Assembly (NCBI GenBank): GCA_037903355.1 | Contig: JBAJFE010000026.1 | Coordinates: 3,968,001 to 4,032,000 of the forward strand | Source of the DNA: Trichuris trichiura | Lineage: Eukaryota > Nematoda > Enoplea > Trichinellida > Trichuridae | DNA: 64,000 bases | Reading direction: 5' to 3' | Shown: one piece after another, positions 38,001-49,813 of the stretch | Position numbering within the stretch: position 1 is the stretch's first letter | How the letters are laid out: the number at the start of each line of letters is the position of its first letter | Notes under the pieces: model-generated | The model's input: only the letters and a program-made list of their open reading frames with translations | Databases searched by the model: none | Told to the model about the DNA's origin: nothing | Program-made: the position numbers and the translations under genes

Positions 38001-40829
38001 TAACAAAAAGCATTATAATTTGATTAGAAACCAGTGAGTTGGCAGCAGGGCTATATAATTTCATTTTTCACGCAAAGAACTTCCCTGCTTTAACAATTCT
38101 AACTACGCACCGCTCTCGGAGGTATCATGTTCAGTCAAGACTGACAGAAAAGTCAGTTAACTATGGAAAACTGGTTCAATCGGTTATTCTTGTTGCTGTT
38201 GCTGTCGATAGCGGATTTCACATAATTAGGTTAGTCCAACCATCACTTATCTCTGTTCTTTTATCTCAGTTTACCAGCAAGTTGCGTCTGACATAAAGAG
38301 CTTCTTAACTTTCCATAACCGAAAGTCTGCTTCGTTAGCCATAAAATTTAAACATAATCGGACGCATACTCCACTAATGCCGGCGCCTTGATTCCCTCAC
38401 CCAACGCCTCACTTGACTGGGGTTAACACGATCAACCTCTCTTTTTTGCTCCCAATCCCTTTTGGTCGTTGGCCGTTCGCACCAAGGTCAATCAGTGACG
38501 AAGAGCGTGATCAGTGGCATGGTGGACAGCGTGAGAACTATCCGCAATGAAGAATTCCTTCCAAAAGAATTAGGGCATATAAAAACAGCTTTCTTCAAAA
38601 TGGCTACCCAGTGGCAGGTTTCTTTTGTGATTACAAACGCGTCTGCCAAACCAGAGGAACATGGACCAAGACTGACAGTTCCACTACTTACCACCCAATT
38701 AATAAGATTTAGGAGAAAAAACTAAGCTTAGGGGCAGAACCAGTGGTTTCGAGAGTTTATCCTAAAAGCGTTCTTCGTCTGGAGTCTGATGTCAAAAACG
38801 ACAAAATTGTACTGGCTTCAAATGAGAGACCGAGAAGCCACTTTAGAAATTCTGTGCACATGCTCTGCCTCCGCTTTGTCCCACAGATATTTCCAACATC
38901 TGAGTTAACTGCATGAACGGTCTCAAAAATGTGCTGAACGACCAAAACGGATTCAGAATAAACAAGTGAGGACGAACAAGAAATTGCCAGCTAGACGACG
39001 CGATGGATGAGAAGGTCAGCAACTTCACTTATGCATGAAGCACCGCAGGTGCACTGAAAAGTGTATACAGCGCCCAGTTTTTATTTATGCCCTTCTTTAA
39101 CTTTGTCATATAGACTCAGTACTGCACGAACTGGAAAAGAACGTGTTGAAATCTGTGACTGTTGTTAGTCATTTCGCAATCTCACTCAAGCCTGCACAAC
39201 GTAAAATGATCATCCTAATAGTGCATTGAAGAAATAGCTCCTTTGCACCTGTTTGCAATTGTTGAAGTCTGCGCTTCTTGTAGGTGTTCGCAAGGGGTAC
39301 TTGTGGATAGCCATTCTGCACAACTGCTTTCCGTATGTTTTGGTTCAGCGTTGAAGAACTGTTGGTTGCACAAGTAGTAGGCCTCACCAACCATTTATGT
39401 CAGAATTCCAACCTTTAAGTTGTTAGAGTGCTTGGAATTTTAGTTGAGATATCTGTCGCCCTTGACTAACTTTCAGCATATGCTTTTCAAGACCTCAATT
39501 CTAATTCTCACAAAGAGAACGCGACGGAAAGGCATGAGTTTGTTTTGTTCTCTCTCTCTATGGTGAAACTTATGCGTCCAAAGTAAAGTCTATTCAGGTG
39601 GTGAAAAAAAGTTCCTCCTGTCTCTTCTCAGTTGTGGGGAAATCGTCGTCGATGCGACGTTTCAGAAAAGCTATGCAACGGTAGTTCCTGTTCTTTGCAA
39701 TGGCGTTTTCTTCTAACCGTTCCATGAAAGATTACTTCTTATCCAAGAAACTCTGTATCACATGTGCTCAACGCGCGGTCAGTCATACCCTTCGTGATGC
39801 CAGCGAACACCGATTAGGGATGGTGGACGAAAAATGAAGCCGACTAAGAGCGGGTCGGATGATCTAAAACTATGCTCCTTCGTATACTGGTGCTTCAGAT
39901 GAACACCGCTTCGAGCAAAAGACAGACGCTTACTGGTTTTCTTTTCGGTTTCGTCAGCGGTGTAAGAAAGGTTCCTGTCCGTTACACCGCCGACGACGGA
40001 ACAGGAGCAGTTCCGAAACGCACAGTATCGAACTGTTCTGTATTTTTTCCTAACAGTTTGCTCATCCATTCGTTGGTAGGTCATTTTGAAATTTACAGAT
40101 ACACCAAAACGGCTAAAGCTGTGAACTGAAAATCAGCTATGAAACTTAATATTATTGAATATATCAGAAAGCCACCACTTTTTACAAGCAATAAGTGGCA
40201 AATTCGGAAAGCAACGCCATCTCTGCTAGTAATGGTAGCGTAAACCTACCTGATTACTGGAAAGTTTACAGACTGTATGGTTTCAACTTGCAAACCTTCG
40301 TCATATTCCACCAAGGGCTCTTCGGTGTTGGGTGCATCCATGAATACGCCCCCAAATGGGCTGCACACAAAAGCTGAAAGAGTTGTGTTCAAAGCGCGAA
40401 CATGCAATTCTTCACATACCTCTTGATGGGCAACATAAACCTGTTGGACTTCCTGCTGGTCTCCTGTAGCAGCTGTGCAAACTACTGCAGTTAGCATCAG
40501 AACTACATTCTACAGTTACGCCAGCTCTAGTCTCAGGTTCTCCTCTGAAGCAACCTGCTTTCGAAACATAGCATCAGACGCGAATGGATAAGCAACTGCT
40601 GACCGGTTTTGCAGAAGTTTTCACAAATTTTACGAGTTCTAAAGATGTTGGCATTCATTGAGCCACCTTTATTCACCATAATGGGCTCGCATTCGCTTGT
40701 CAAAGAATTGTAATAATATTGATTGAAGTGAAAAATTCCATTCTGCGCGCTGGGAGGTTGGATGCAAACGTGAGCTACAATGTAGACGAGAATTAAACTA
40801 GCAGAAATACTTGTTACATTACTACGCAT
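29038..40829 (-). CDS. Secreted Kunitz-lustrin-EB modular protein
   Basis: Exons (minus): 40829-40604, 40542-40420, 40373-40250, 37639-37527, 37470-37351, 37298-37107, 37027-36734, 30893-30717, 30664-30464, 30398-30294, 29153-29038; all phases agree, 596 aa. Residues 1-21 or so are a signal peptide (SASLILVYIVAHV). Then come a Kunitz domain (FNQYYYN, SEC, KICENFC), a lustrin-type repeat (SPTGLCCPS), a second Kunitz domain (RYYF, GNFNNF, QCFDYC), six more lustrin-type repeats (for example CPSGYACVFSPSFSSYFCC), an EB module (DFECSRNFPGAYC...CTCP) and a short tail with CPAGYIGEGGVC. It is extracellular and likely matrix- or cuticle-related; inhibitor function is doubtful because both Kunitz domains lack the Cys14-Cys38 pair. 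Most later introns are phase 1, typical of shuffled modules. The 5.8-kb intron may hide further repeats. An acceptor (GCATTTCAG) lies 8 bp before the ATG. Confidence 0.87.
29792..29862. repeat. Hairpin with about 31-bp arms
   Basis: GGTCTGTCGCGA...CTTCAGCGGTCAAA mirrors TTTTGACCGCTGAAG...TCGCGACAGACC around a 6-bp loop, with a few mismatches. It lies in the last intron of the Kunitz-lustrin gene. CCCGTCTTCAGC recurs near 32180, so it belongs to a small fold-back family. Confidence 0.85.
33286..33298 (+). mobile_element. hAT-like terminal repeat (left end)
   Basis: CAGTGGTTCTCAA is the common start of hAT/Charlie-type elements. No matching right end or transposase is found downstream within the intron. 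A right-end-like TTGAGAATCACTG is at 25718-25730, in the wrong order to pair with this one. Confidence 0.4.
33680..34885. mobile_element. Head-to-head pair of Penelope-like RT fragments
   Basis: The left arm (about 33680-34180) and right arm (about 34360-34885) are inverted copies with roughly 80 percent identity by eye, separated by about 180 bp. Each encodes the same reverse-transcriptase tail, on the minus strand left and plus strand right: VHRKS(I/T)H(A/S)DQYFHF then SSHHL(Q/R)SVI, DRT.SLCIP and, on the right, LPFL-like PFLEALIYL. This matches the thumb region of Penelope-like elements (VYRKPTHTDRYL...SSHHP). Both copies carry frame breaks. They lie in the 5.8-kb intron of the Kunitz-lustrin gene. 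Confidence 0.8.
35336..35420 (+). repeat. Dispersed 85-bp repeat, copy A
   Basis: Contains CTCATCCACCCGTTGGTAGA, AATTTACAGATACAAGCACA and ends CGGGAAAAGCCGTAGAAGAT. The same order of blocks is seen near 57410, 61085 and 40058. Confidence 0.75.
38990..39395 (-). pseudogene. Penelope-like RT end plus GIY-YIG fragment
   Basis: On the minus strand 39390-39200 encodes a connector containing NIRKAVVQNGYPQ (compare the RxxLxxNGYP block). Further along (39072-38990) a frame reads AVYTFQCTCGASCISEVADL followed by LIHRV, a GIY-YIG-like start with CxCG where the YIG tyrosine is lost. Order and spacing fit a Penelope-like element. It lies in the 2.6-kb intron 37640-40249 of the Kunitz-lustrin gene, same strand. 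Confidence 0.6.
39990..40115 (+). repeat. Dispersed 85-bp repeat, copy C
   Basis: Contains TGTTCTGTATTTTTTCCTAA, GCTCATCCATTCGTTGGTAG, ATTTACAGATACACCAAAAC and an eroded GGCTAAAGCTGTGAA tail. Confidence 0.65.
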
Positions 40830-43800
40830 AAGCGCAACTGAAATGCTGTACTCGATTAACTATTCGAAAAATTCCTCTGACTGAAAAAGTTTGCTCATGC
40901 GTTCCTCGGACTGACTATCATGAAAAAGAATGAGTTCATGCTGATATGTTTAGGGTTCCATATCTCTAACACTGCGTGGACTCATCAGTTTTCTACGTGT
41001 AGGCTTGACTCAGCTGAGCATGTTTCACCGCCAGAAAGTAATTTCAGTCAGCTTTACCTGTACAGTTAATGTTTCATTGCACTTTTTTTTATGTACCCGG
41101 GAAGAGACATTTTCGGCATTTCTTGTTTTCTCTTTTTAAGCAAGCAAGGACATCAACCGAAACGAGGAGTTCTTTCTGTGATATTTACGGTGATTGGTTT
41201 GCGCTAAAAGGCGCATGCCAAGGTAGCATACAAGTTTCCGGAGCATGGACTTCGACCTAAGGTATCCACAGCGGCCAGGGCGCTCCTTAATAATTGAGGA
41301 TAGAGATTTGCTTCTGAACGCTACTCAGCCATAACGACATACCAACTTGCGTAAATTAATTTTTCACCCGCAGCGATAATACAGAAATAATTGCAAGTGT
41401 ATTTATCCTGCTCTCCAAAGTGAACAACGGTCTCTCGGTTGAAAAATACTGGCGCCAAAGAAAGTGCTCAGAACAGCACTGGATCCAAAAATCAAAACAG
41501 CTACTATTACAAGATTAAGTGCAAGAGTGAAAGGGCAATGTGCAACAACAGGACTTGCTTCCTGACTGAGTTGTTTTGTAAATTAACTGCCCTACAGAGC
41601 GATTGTCCTATGGGTTTAATTTCACGTAGACCCATTTTACCAGAACATATTGTACTGTACTGGATCAACTGTGGCACAGACATACTTACCAGACTTCGCC
41701 CTCATCAGACTACCATTTGTTCTGGTTCATGGAACGTGATCTGTCGCGGCAGTAGTTTAAGACGTCAAGAAATGGTTTCCTCAATTTTTTAGACCAACCC
41801 TCGTTCGTTGTACCACAAAAGTCTTGAAATTCCCGCCCTGCTATAACGTTGGCAGAATGTAGGCGAATGTAATGTTAACTGTATGTAGCTCTCGTGTAAT
41901 GTGTGTTCGTATGGGTGCAGCACGTTTTGCCACTCGTGGTTTGACGCTTACGTTTTGACGCGGGATCCGCGCTAATGGTATCTGCTGTCTCATTTATGAC
42001 TGCTATCAATGGATAATCTTGCTCTCGTTTAACGCAGCATGTATTGTGCTTCTCTAAAGATGTTTCGGAGGTTTTTTAAGGGGAGTTTTACCTGTCATAC
42101 CGAGCTATCGTGGGATTTTCTTATCTGTTTCGTTATATCTAATGCTGACACGTTTCCTCAGGGCTTCCTTTCTGTGCAGTACGTTTCCACCATGTACATT
42201 TCACTTGGTAGTCAACCACAAATTGTATCGAGCGACTATCACTAGGGGTCAATCTCCTTCCTGTACACCCCAGGGTACATTGTAGTCCCCAGCTATATTT
42301 CCAAGCCTTCCTTTCGACTGCAGCTACGTTTTCATGTCATCACGTTTCCTCATGGCTTGCGTTCGATGTGATTTGTTTCCATGGGTACGTTTTCATGGTA
42401 TGCGGGCAGACTTTCCGTCGTGTGCGTGTGAGCGTTTTCACTGGCGTGCGATCACTCGCTTTGATAGGTCTGAGATTCTGCTGGTCAGGTGCTCCAAAGG
42501 TACTTGCGCAAGACAGATAAGTCCCTACGTGTGTGTACAAGCTACCATTTTCCAACAGAAAAGGAATGGGTTTGGACGGAACTCAAGAGGTATGGTTCCG
42601 TGAGCTCCTGTCTTTTACCGGATTCCTTACAGATGTTTTCTTCTCAAAAGCTAAGTTTCCACGGGCATATTTATGCATGCACCCGCGGAGTACGTTTCCA
42701 TATGTTACTATTCCCCAAATATCTTAAGTCCAACACTTTCTGTTCCTGTCAGTGCAGCTGCGCTAACTGGCGGAGAAAACTCCGCTAAGTACAACAAGAC
42801 GAGGTCATTGGCTCCACTTGCGCTGAACTTAGGAGAACCCATAGGGCAATCTGAGTAAGTCCCCCTTCCTGTTAGATAACCGTGCGCAGGTGGCTCGGTG
42901 GACTCTGGTGTGCAGAACGGCGGTAATGCAGTCCCTATTGGCAAATGAGCGGTTCAGTTGAAAGATTGGTTACTAATTGTGTGCTCAATCCTCAGAAGAA
43001 AGGACGTTTTCTATTAAGGCTACTGGTGAGCAGCGGTATGAAGAAGGTAGTTAAGAATATCTTAACCGCATTGGCAAATGTTCAAGCGAAGGCATGGCTA
43101 ACTGCTAGACTTTCGTCTATTTCCTGACACAAAAAAGGAACTTCGTATAACACCTGACAACGGACTTTGGCCTGAAATTAGAAACTTTGAAAAAATAATT
43201 TGAACAAGAAGTGCATGGAACGGAGCATTAAGACGTATGCTCTGATGGATGCAAAGAAAAGACAGAGAATTACCTCACGGTATATATGAGCAAACGCTAA
43301 CTGGACACATTTGAAACCGGAAACACATTCTCTTCTAGAAATAGTGGAAAAACCCTGATAAACCTTAATAAAGCAAGTTCAGTAGCCGTGATGGAAGTTC
43401 AGTTGTTAAGAAAGCACGTTTTGTGATTCATCCGCTGCTGAATGTTTAGATGGACTAACTTAACTGGATGTTATCTTAATCGCTGAGGTCCACAGGGGTA
43501 GCATGAGAATTCTCGTACTTAAAGCAGCTTGCTTCCCTGGTACATCAGGCAATTGTATGGTGCGCTCAGTTTCCAAAAACAGTTTAATCTGTGCATCATG
43601 TAAACCAGCACTGAACCGCTGATGTGCTTGCAAAAGGAGCCTTGGTCTAGCCATTTCTCACAGTTAATTGAGCATTAGATGAACTTTAAAACTGAACTTC
43701 AAAATTCAGGGAATACCTCAACTTCTTAATGTTTTTGCTACAGTGATTCAGTAAGGTTAGGTTCAGTAGGGCAAACATTAATTAAAAAACGGGATGGAAA

Positions 43801-44457
43801 TTCCGCGAAAATTTTCTTTAGAAGCAACAATTTTAAAAACCCGTTAGGAAGAATAAAAAGAAAAAAGAAAATCTAATTAGAGATGCACAAAATGGAGAGC
43901 TCGTGAACCGATGATCATTTGTGTAAATACTGAAGCCTGTTACAAGCCCGTTGATGCTTAATGTAGCAATGATGCTTTTTGGACTACTGCTTTGCTCAAT
44001 TAAACGCTACTCGTAAGGAAAAATTAGGTCCTAAGTTACGCGCTTGTGCGTTATACTGCTTTTCTAAAAAAAACATTGAGTGAATAGCCGGATCACCTTC
44101 TGCATAATGTTAACGACTACTAATAGAATAAGTCCCTGAAGACTGCATCTTTAAAACAGTCTCCTTAAAATTTACAAATGTAACAAGATCACGGTTCGTA
44201 AAGATGATTGCTTTTAGGCAGTTTGAAGTTTTTGTATGAATCGCGGAAACTCTTAGAAAACGATTATTATGGCACACATTTCACCGAAGGCATTAAAAAT
44301 ACAGAGAGTTGAATTCTAATCTTCCAGTTTTGAAGCACTTCCACCCGTTTTTCATCACAAATGAAGTTAGTACCGGGTGTGTATTTATAGTGTGTTAATA
44401 CTGTTGATAACCAAAAACAGCTGCCATGCAACGAAAATCAAGGAATAAAAGAAAAAC
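40830..44457. other. Intergenic between two secreted-protein genes
   Basis: This holds the promoter side of the Kunitz-lustrin gene and the 3' flank of the EB gene. At about 42310-42610 there is a diverged copy of the repeat at 1285-1560. A block near 41690-41740 (TTACCAGACTTCGCCCTCAT) recurs near 51770. Open frames (41439-41792 plus, 43460-43654 minus) have no similarity I recognise. Confidence 0.5.
42310..42610 (+). repeat. Dispersed repeat, copy of 1285-1560
   Basis: Shares in order CATG(T/C)CATCACG(T/C)TTCCTC, TTTCCA(T/C)GG, a GGTCATTCGCTTT/GATCACTCGCTTT-type block, G(A/G)GATTCTGCTGGTC and TTTGGAC(G/A)GAAC with the first copy. Overall identity is perhaps 65-75 percent by eye. Confidence 0.6.
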
Positions 44458-47400
44458 CTAACCTGGTGATAAGCACAAACGACCAACTGTAGACTTCACT
44501 ACACGTGTTCTGTTGGGGCACTCACAGGTTCCATTAATGCACGTACTCCGCGGCCAAGCCGCGTCACACTGCTCACTGAAACGGCACGCTTCAGTCGGCT
44601 CAGACCCTAGGAAAGCACTTTAAGCATGCAATCAAAACCTTGATTCGAATACTTTTCCAACATGATTGATCAATTTCAACATAGTCTGGTATGCAGACGC
44701 AGATGCCGAAATGGTCGCAAAAAGAGTTAATTGGGCAGTGAGAGTTTGAGCTGCAGGTTCCACCAGTCTTCTTTCTGGCTGAAAAGCATACTGGCTAAAT
44801 TTTTTTAAAACTGGATGATTTGTAACGGGTTGAATTTTCATGGTTGTAAGGTCTTCTACGGGAAAAGGGACCTTACAACCACTGGCTAAATTTGTTTTAT
44901 TCCGAGGATTTTCCAATTTGCCTTGTGCGACCTTACTTCGTAGCTTTACCAACAGAAAATCTTGTAATGGGATTAAGAGATCTGTGTTTCTATCCCTTAA
45001 AAGTCAATGCCTTGCTGCGCCAAGAGAGCTCAAGAAAGTCAATGATGCAATGAGATACAACGTGCAAGGCTGCACAGAACGGCCAGCTCAGTGGCGGACA
45101 GTTTTGACAAAATATGAGCCACTGAAGGAAGAAATGGTAACCTGCTCCAGTATAATATTTGCAAGAAAGCGATATAAAATGATAAGAGGTATAACACCGG
45201 AAGTGGAATGTTGAACCAGCTACTGGGAAAAATTAGCGGTCAGCTGCAAACAATCCTAGTTCTCGCGTAATAGCTACTCCAAAGCCAAAAGGAAATTTGA
45301 ACTCTGAGGCGAATGGTGTTGAAAGGATATGCTAATGCTGCAAGGATCAGTCTTGCACCTGAACTTAGACTTATAAAGTGAGGTAAACTAGAGGTGGTCA
45401 AGCGGGAAGCAGAAAAGGAACATCGATATCCTTCGTGTCAATGTGCATTAGCAAACAGAAATAGGTGAATTTAACTCAAACAATCACTACACATTAATTT
45501 ATAGCACGACAGGATTAGGAGAAATGGATTATACCTCAAAGACAACAAAAGGGTGAGAAGAACATTGCTAAAGTGCGCCACGAAAGCGAAAAAATGCTAT
45601 CTGTTTGGTTCCAGATAAGCCTTTCAAAATTACAGCAATACAAATCTGTGCTCTGACACCAGTCAGTCAAAAGTCCTAAGCTGATCAGTTCTATCAAGAT
45701 CTACATGTTCCACAAACAACATCAGAAATGATAGCTAACTGCGTGGTACTGTATGAGCCCTAAGTGCTGTTCGCTTAGCTATGAGAAACGCGCCTTTTAA
45801 CAGTCATGTATTCCTTGTTGTTTGTTCGAAAAAGATGCCATATTAATCACGAAAAATTAGAATACAAACGTTATAAGTCAAAGGATATCTGGAACAGTAG
45901 GCAGGTTTAGCTTGAAGTAGAAAATAAAACTATAAATAGGCTAACAGAGTCCTATCAAGATATCGTGTTAGTCATAGCAAACGTCCTCTTCCAACAACAC
46001 AAACGATGGTTCTGTGCATAGACATCATTACATGGGCAATATCGAAACCAGACTTATTACCTAGTTTGCAGCAGGCGGCGGATGATTTCATGCAGTCAGA
46101 CAGGGCATGACCCGAAACTGACTTTTAGTCAGATTATGGGTTTATTGACTAATTCATACTGAAATTGAAGACAGTGAAGAAACCGTTAGATCATGCAAGC
46201 GTGACACAAGAAATCTTTCTCGCAAATATGAAGATGAAATGATAAATGGATTCAAAGGACTCCATTTAACAGACAGAATACTTGTAGGGCTATGGACAGA
46301 GTTCGCAGTAATGTTCAGCAAGCGGAAACAAAAAGTACACGGGAAAAAACTTTCCATCCTTCACTTGCCAGCCCTCGCCCTCCCGCTGAGCTTCAATTCG
46401 CACTGTTCTTGAAATTTGAGTGTTACTACTACCACTGTTACATGTCCTTTCTCTTCCTCCTCCTTGTCCCCCTTCTCTAACTCTTGCTTTTTTTGGCAAA
46501 ACATAAAAGCAAATTCAACATCCGCTTCGTTGACTTCCGTCGATCTTGCTTCTTTACTCAGTGCCAATATTCTTGCACTTTTCGCTGACGATTCGAAACC
46601 TCTAGAATTGTTCACTCATGTAGGACAGTTTCTTCCCAACGTCGTTTTTCATCAAGGCCATTTGACTATTGACAACCATTAGCCGTTAGGCCTTGAGCGT
46701 ACGGTTGCAGCAGTGATAACTTATTCGGCGGTAAAAACAAACATGAATGATTCTGCCACACTCACCTGTTACTCAAAACGAGCAATTTTATCACAAGTCA
46801 TCCCTGCTTGTAGGAATATCCTCTTTAACAGTTATCTTCTTCAGCTCTTCGAAGAACTTTGCAGCGGCTTTAATAGGTGCTAAAGCATTTTCCATGGAAA
46901 GCTACAAGCTACGAAGCTTTAATCGCCTCAAAAACTGACCAGACCATCCACAACTATTACTAACTCCACTTTTGCAATCCCTTCCTCATTCACCGAGTTT
47001 TACTCATTTCTGTTTCAGGTTGTTAAAAAAATTGACTGCTTTCTCCTAAATAACGATAAGTTAATGGCAGTCCAAGACTTCCACAACCGCCAATGCAGTC
47101 AAGTATTGAACTCTCAGCTCTGTGAATTGGTTCAGGTTTACCAAGAGAGGCAACTCTATGACTAGCGGATCCAACAGTAACTAACTTCAGCAGCTTTCAT
47201 GATTCTAGCTCTAAAGGTAAATGCAACGAGTAGTGGATGCAGATGGATCCACTACATGCGTGATCCCACGATTTGTTCACCTCGGCCTAAACGTTTAATT
47301 TATTTTTCGAGCAAAGCGAAGCACTTCGACTGACTTTCTTTGTCTTCACTACTTACTAAGGGCTAACCTTACTGAGGAATACATAAAAGAGACCAAGGTA

Positions 47401-48821
47401 AAAGCGCAGACGTTTACAGGCACAGCTAAAAACTATGGCAGCTTGAGAGAATGTAACTCCTCTGGATTTTTTTCCAAAGCTCCTTTTTTCCTTCAGTCGC
47501 TATTTTCGTAGTGTCCTTTCCTTTCGTTATATTAAAAGCTGTGTCCTGTGTTCTCCTGAGCTTTCGTTCTCGCCAATTTATTTAGGGAACTGTTCCTCCT
47601 TTTTGACTTCCAGCTTCTGTCCAAAACACTCCGCCCCACTGTGTATTCATTTTATAACCCTTCTGATCAGTGGAAAACGCCTTGCTTCATGGCCCACTTC
47701 ATCTGCACGACTGCCAGCCGAGCTACTGCCAGGTGCTTAGCTTTTTTCCCGGCATAGCAACTGTGCTGAGATGAAAAGCGCAGCGAAATAAGAATAACAC
47801 TGATTGTACCTATTCGCCTTTGTTCATAAAAGCGGGCAAAGGTCAACGTGATACTCAAAAACAGATACAACTTTAGGTTATTCGTAAAAGCAAAACCCCA
47901 TTGTGAAGAAAACTGTATATCCACAACGAAGGGCATTCGAGAAGAGCGGGTATGGCTGAATAACGGAGTGCTAACACTACAATCCTGAAATCTACACGAT
48001 TTTTTCTGAGCGAAGCAGTTTTCTCCAACTGGCACAGATTAGCTTAACGGAAAAATTATTACTTTGTTAGTGCAGACCAGAAATAAAAGTCTCAGGAAAG
48101 ATACGCAGTGGAATCTGACTTAGAAGGTTCGACTGGGTGGAATAGGTAGACACGTTAAGCTAACAGGATGCTAGGATAATTCCGCCAAAAATTCAGAAAT
48201 ATTCAGAAAAATAAACTCCTCTTAGTGTTAGCAATGTCAGTTAATTCTGAGTTTCCTAAAAATTTGTGAGGAAGCGGATATATCATAGACGTGGGCAGCA
48301 ATAGGAGCTCCTCAAAAATCGCAAGCAAAAAAGTCACAAGTAGCCAGTTACGAGTATGCAATTCGCGAGAGTGAGCTAATTTGAGAATTAAATAGTTTTA
48401 CCTTCCAAAGAAAAAGATGACCAGACGCTTGGCCTTTTCAGAGGCCAAATAGGAGTTCCTGCAAGTGTACTTTTAGCAAGACACTGCTGTTTTTCAGCGT
48501 TAAATATCATTCTAGATCCATCGCTGGATAAGCCGCATTGTTCGCTGACGAACAGTCTGAGAAGAATGCTGTAAGCATGGAATAGGAAACAGAAGATTTC
48601 TTGACAAACCCGTGCTTCGGGTGGCAATATAAGAAGCTGCTGTCGCTGTTCATAACGATGTACCACTGAGTGTCTTTTCGGCTGCAGACGTCTCCTTCTT
48701 TGGCTATACCGCTTCCCATGCCGACAAATAAATATGCTCAACGTTTACCGTTATACGATGAGAATTTACCTTGGAAATTTTGCCTTGCAAACAAGAAGAT
48801 GACAAAAACAAGAAAATACAT
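44458..48821 (-). CDS. Small secreted protein: CBM14-like plus two EB modules
   Basis: Exons (minus): 48821-48770, 48703-48610, 48556-48402, 44778-44653, 44606-44458; phases join to 191 aa. Residues 1-17 are a short signal peptide (MYFLVFVIFLFARQNFQ). Next is a four-cysteine module, C(x)n FLYC (x)n EQC ... FNAEKQQC, resembling chitin-binding peritrophin-A domains. Two EB modules follow: CSSNSHCPINSFCDHFGICV and CRFSEQC..STCINGTCECP. The stop is TAG 44458-44460. The EB introns are phase 1. Presumably secreted; chitin binding is inference. It lies upstream of and in the same direction as the Kunitz-lustrin gene, and both carry EB modules. The 3.6-kb intron could contain more exons (a cysteine-bearing open stretch near 47950-48030 was not placed). 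Confidence 0.8.
44842..44880. repeat. 12-bp perfect hairpin
   Basis: GGTTGTAAGGTC and GACCTTACAACC flank a 15-bp loop. The loop and left arm (TCTTCTACGGGAAAA) match the tail of the dispersed repeat seen at 904-921 in reverse complement. It lies in the 3.6-kb intron of the EB gene. Confidence 0.7.
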
Positions 48822-49457
48822 TTCAATTAGTACACGCAATTGGAAGAAGTGATCAAGATTTTGCGCAGCCCACGTACAGGGCGGAAAAGAAACAGAACAG
48901 TGGCACAAGGTACTTAGGCGCTAGTCAAACGTACGACTTCAGAAACAAAACAGCTTTGAAGCATTTAACTATACAGAGGCAAGAGGTCAAGTGGAACTGA
49001 ACAACAGACTGTACAGGGTCACTCGACAAAAGGATTAGGTTACCAATGCAGCGACGTTGGAAAGAGAAATAATGACCCATCAATCGTTGAAAGTTGACGA
49101 TTCAGATCTGTATACCGAACAAACATGTGAAATTGACGCTTTCAACAAGCAAACATCCGAAATGTTCGGCTACAAAACGTTATGTACATTGCAGAAAGTG
49201 AATTAAGATGATGAAAGTTTCACAGTTCTCACAAGACTCTTCACGTCAAACAACTTATGATAAACGATGCTTTTGAAAACGTTCTTTTTGTCATCGTTGC
49301 TGTAGGATAATGGAAACGAATATACAGCTACGCTGCCTTTGGGCTATTGTCGCGTATTAAGTTTCCGCACGCAGCATTTCGTCCAATGTGGTATTCTTGA
49401 AAAGAGCCGTTTTGGGTCAAAGAGGAGAACGATTTCTTCTCAGTCTTTCTTGACAAT
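48822..49457. other. Upstream region of the EB gene, no other gene seen
   Basis: Probably the promoter side of the minus-strand EB gene. No clear TATA box was identified. Confidence 0.4.
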
Positions 49458-49813
49458 ATTCCTCTCGCCTTTCTTTGGCAGAAGACTGACTTGGATGTTC
49501 GGCAGCACGGCTCCCCCCGTTGAGTAATTTTCACGCCTTTCAAAAACCTGATCAGTTCTTAGTCCTTTAGTGAAGTCAATTCCGAATGCTGTGGGATGAT
49601 CCGTGACATTTTTACTAGCGCGAACTTTACCTCCCGCCAACTCCAGAACCTCGGCTGTAAAGTATTCAATGACTGCAGCCGGGTACATTGGAGCTTCAAA
49701 CCTAGTTCGTTCAGCATAGTTTCATCGTCGAAGCAGACAATGAACACGACCAAGCGGAAACCACACATCAGCTCTGCTGCTACGACTTTTACACCTACTT
49801 TTAACTTTTCCTC
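49458..49813 (-). pseudogene. Histone H2A pseudogene
   Basis: The minus strand encodes H2A in pieces: KSRSSRA, FPLGRVHCLLRR, then a TGA stop (49734-49732) where H2A has glycine or lysine, then NYAER and APMYPAAVIEYFTAEVLELAGG. A frame change follows (MSRIIPQHSEL, the RIIPRHLQL region), another stop (KD*EL), GVKITQ, and after a second frame change GGAVLPNIQVSLLPKKGE. At least one nonsense codon in the N-terminal half plus two frameshifts show it is dead. No histone stem-loop was found after it. It is on the opposite strand from the H2B gene 2.9 kb away. Confidence 0.85.

Noticed and set aside
46416..46682. FADDSK motif suggesting a LINE reverse transcriptase
   Set aside because: Only the short motif fits; flanking residues do not follow any RT pattern.
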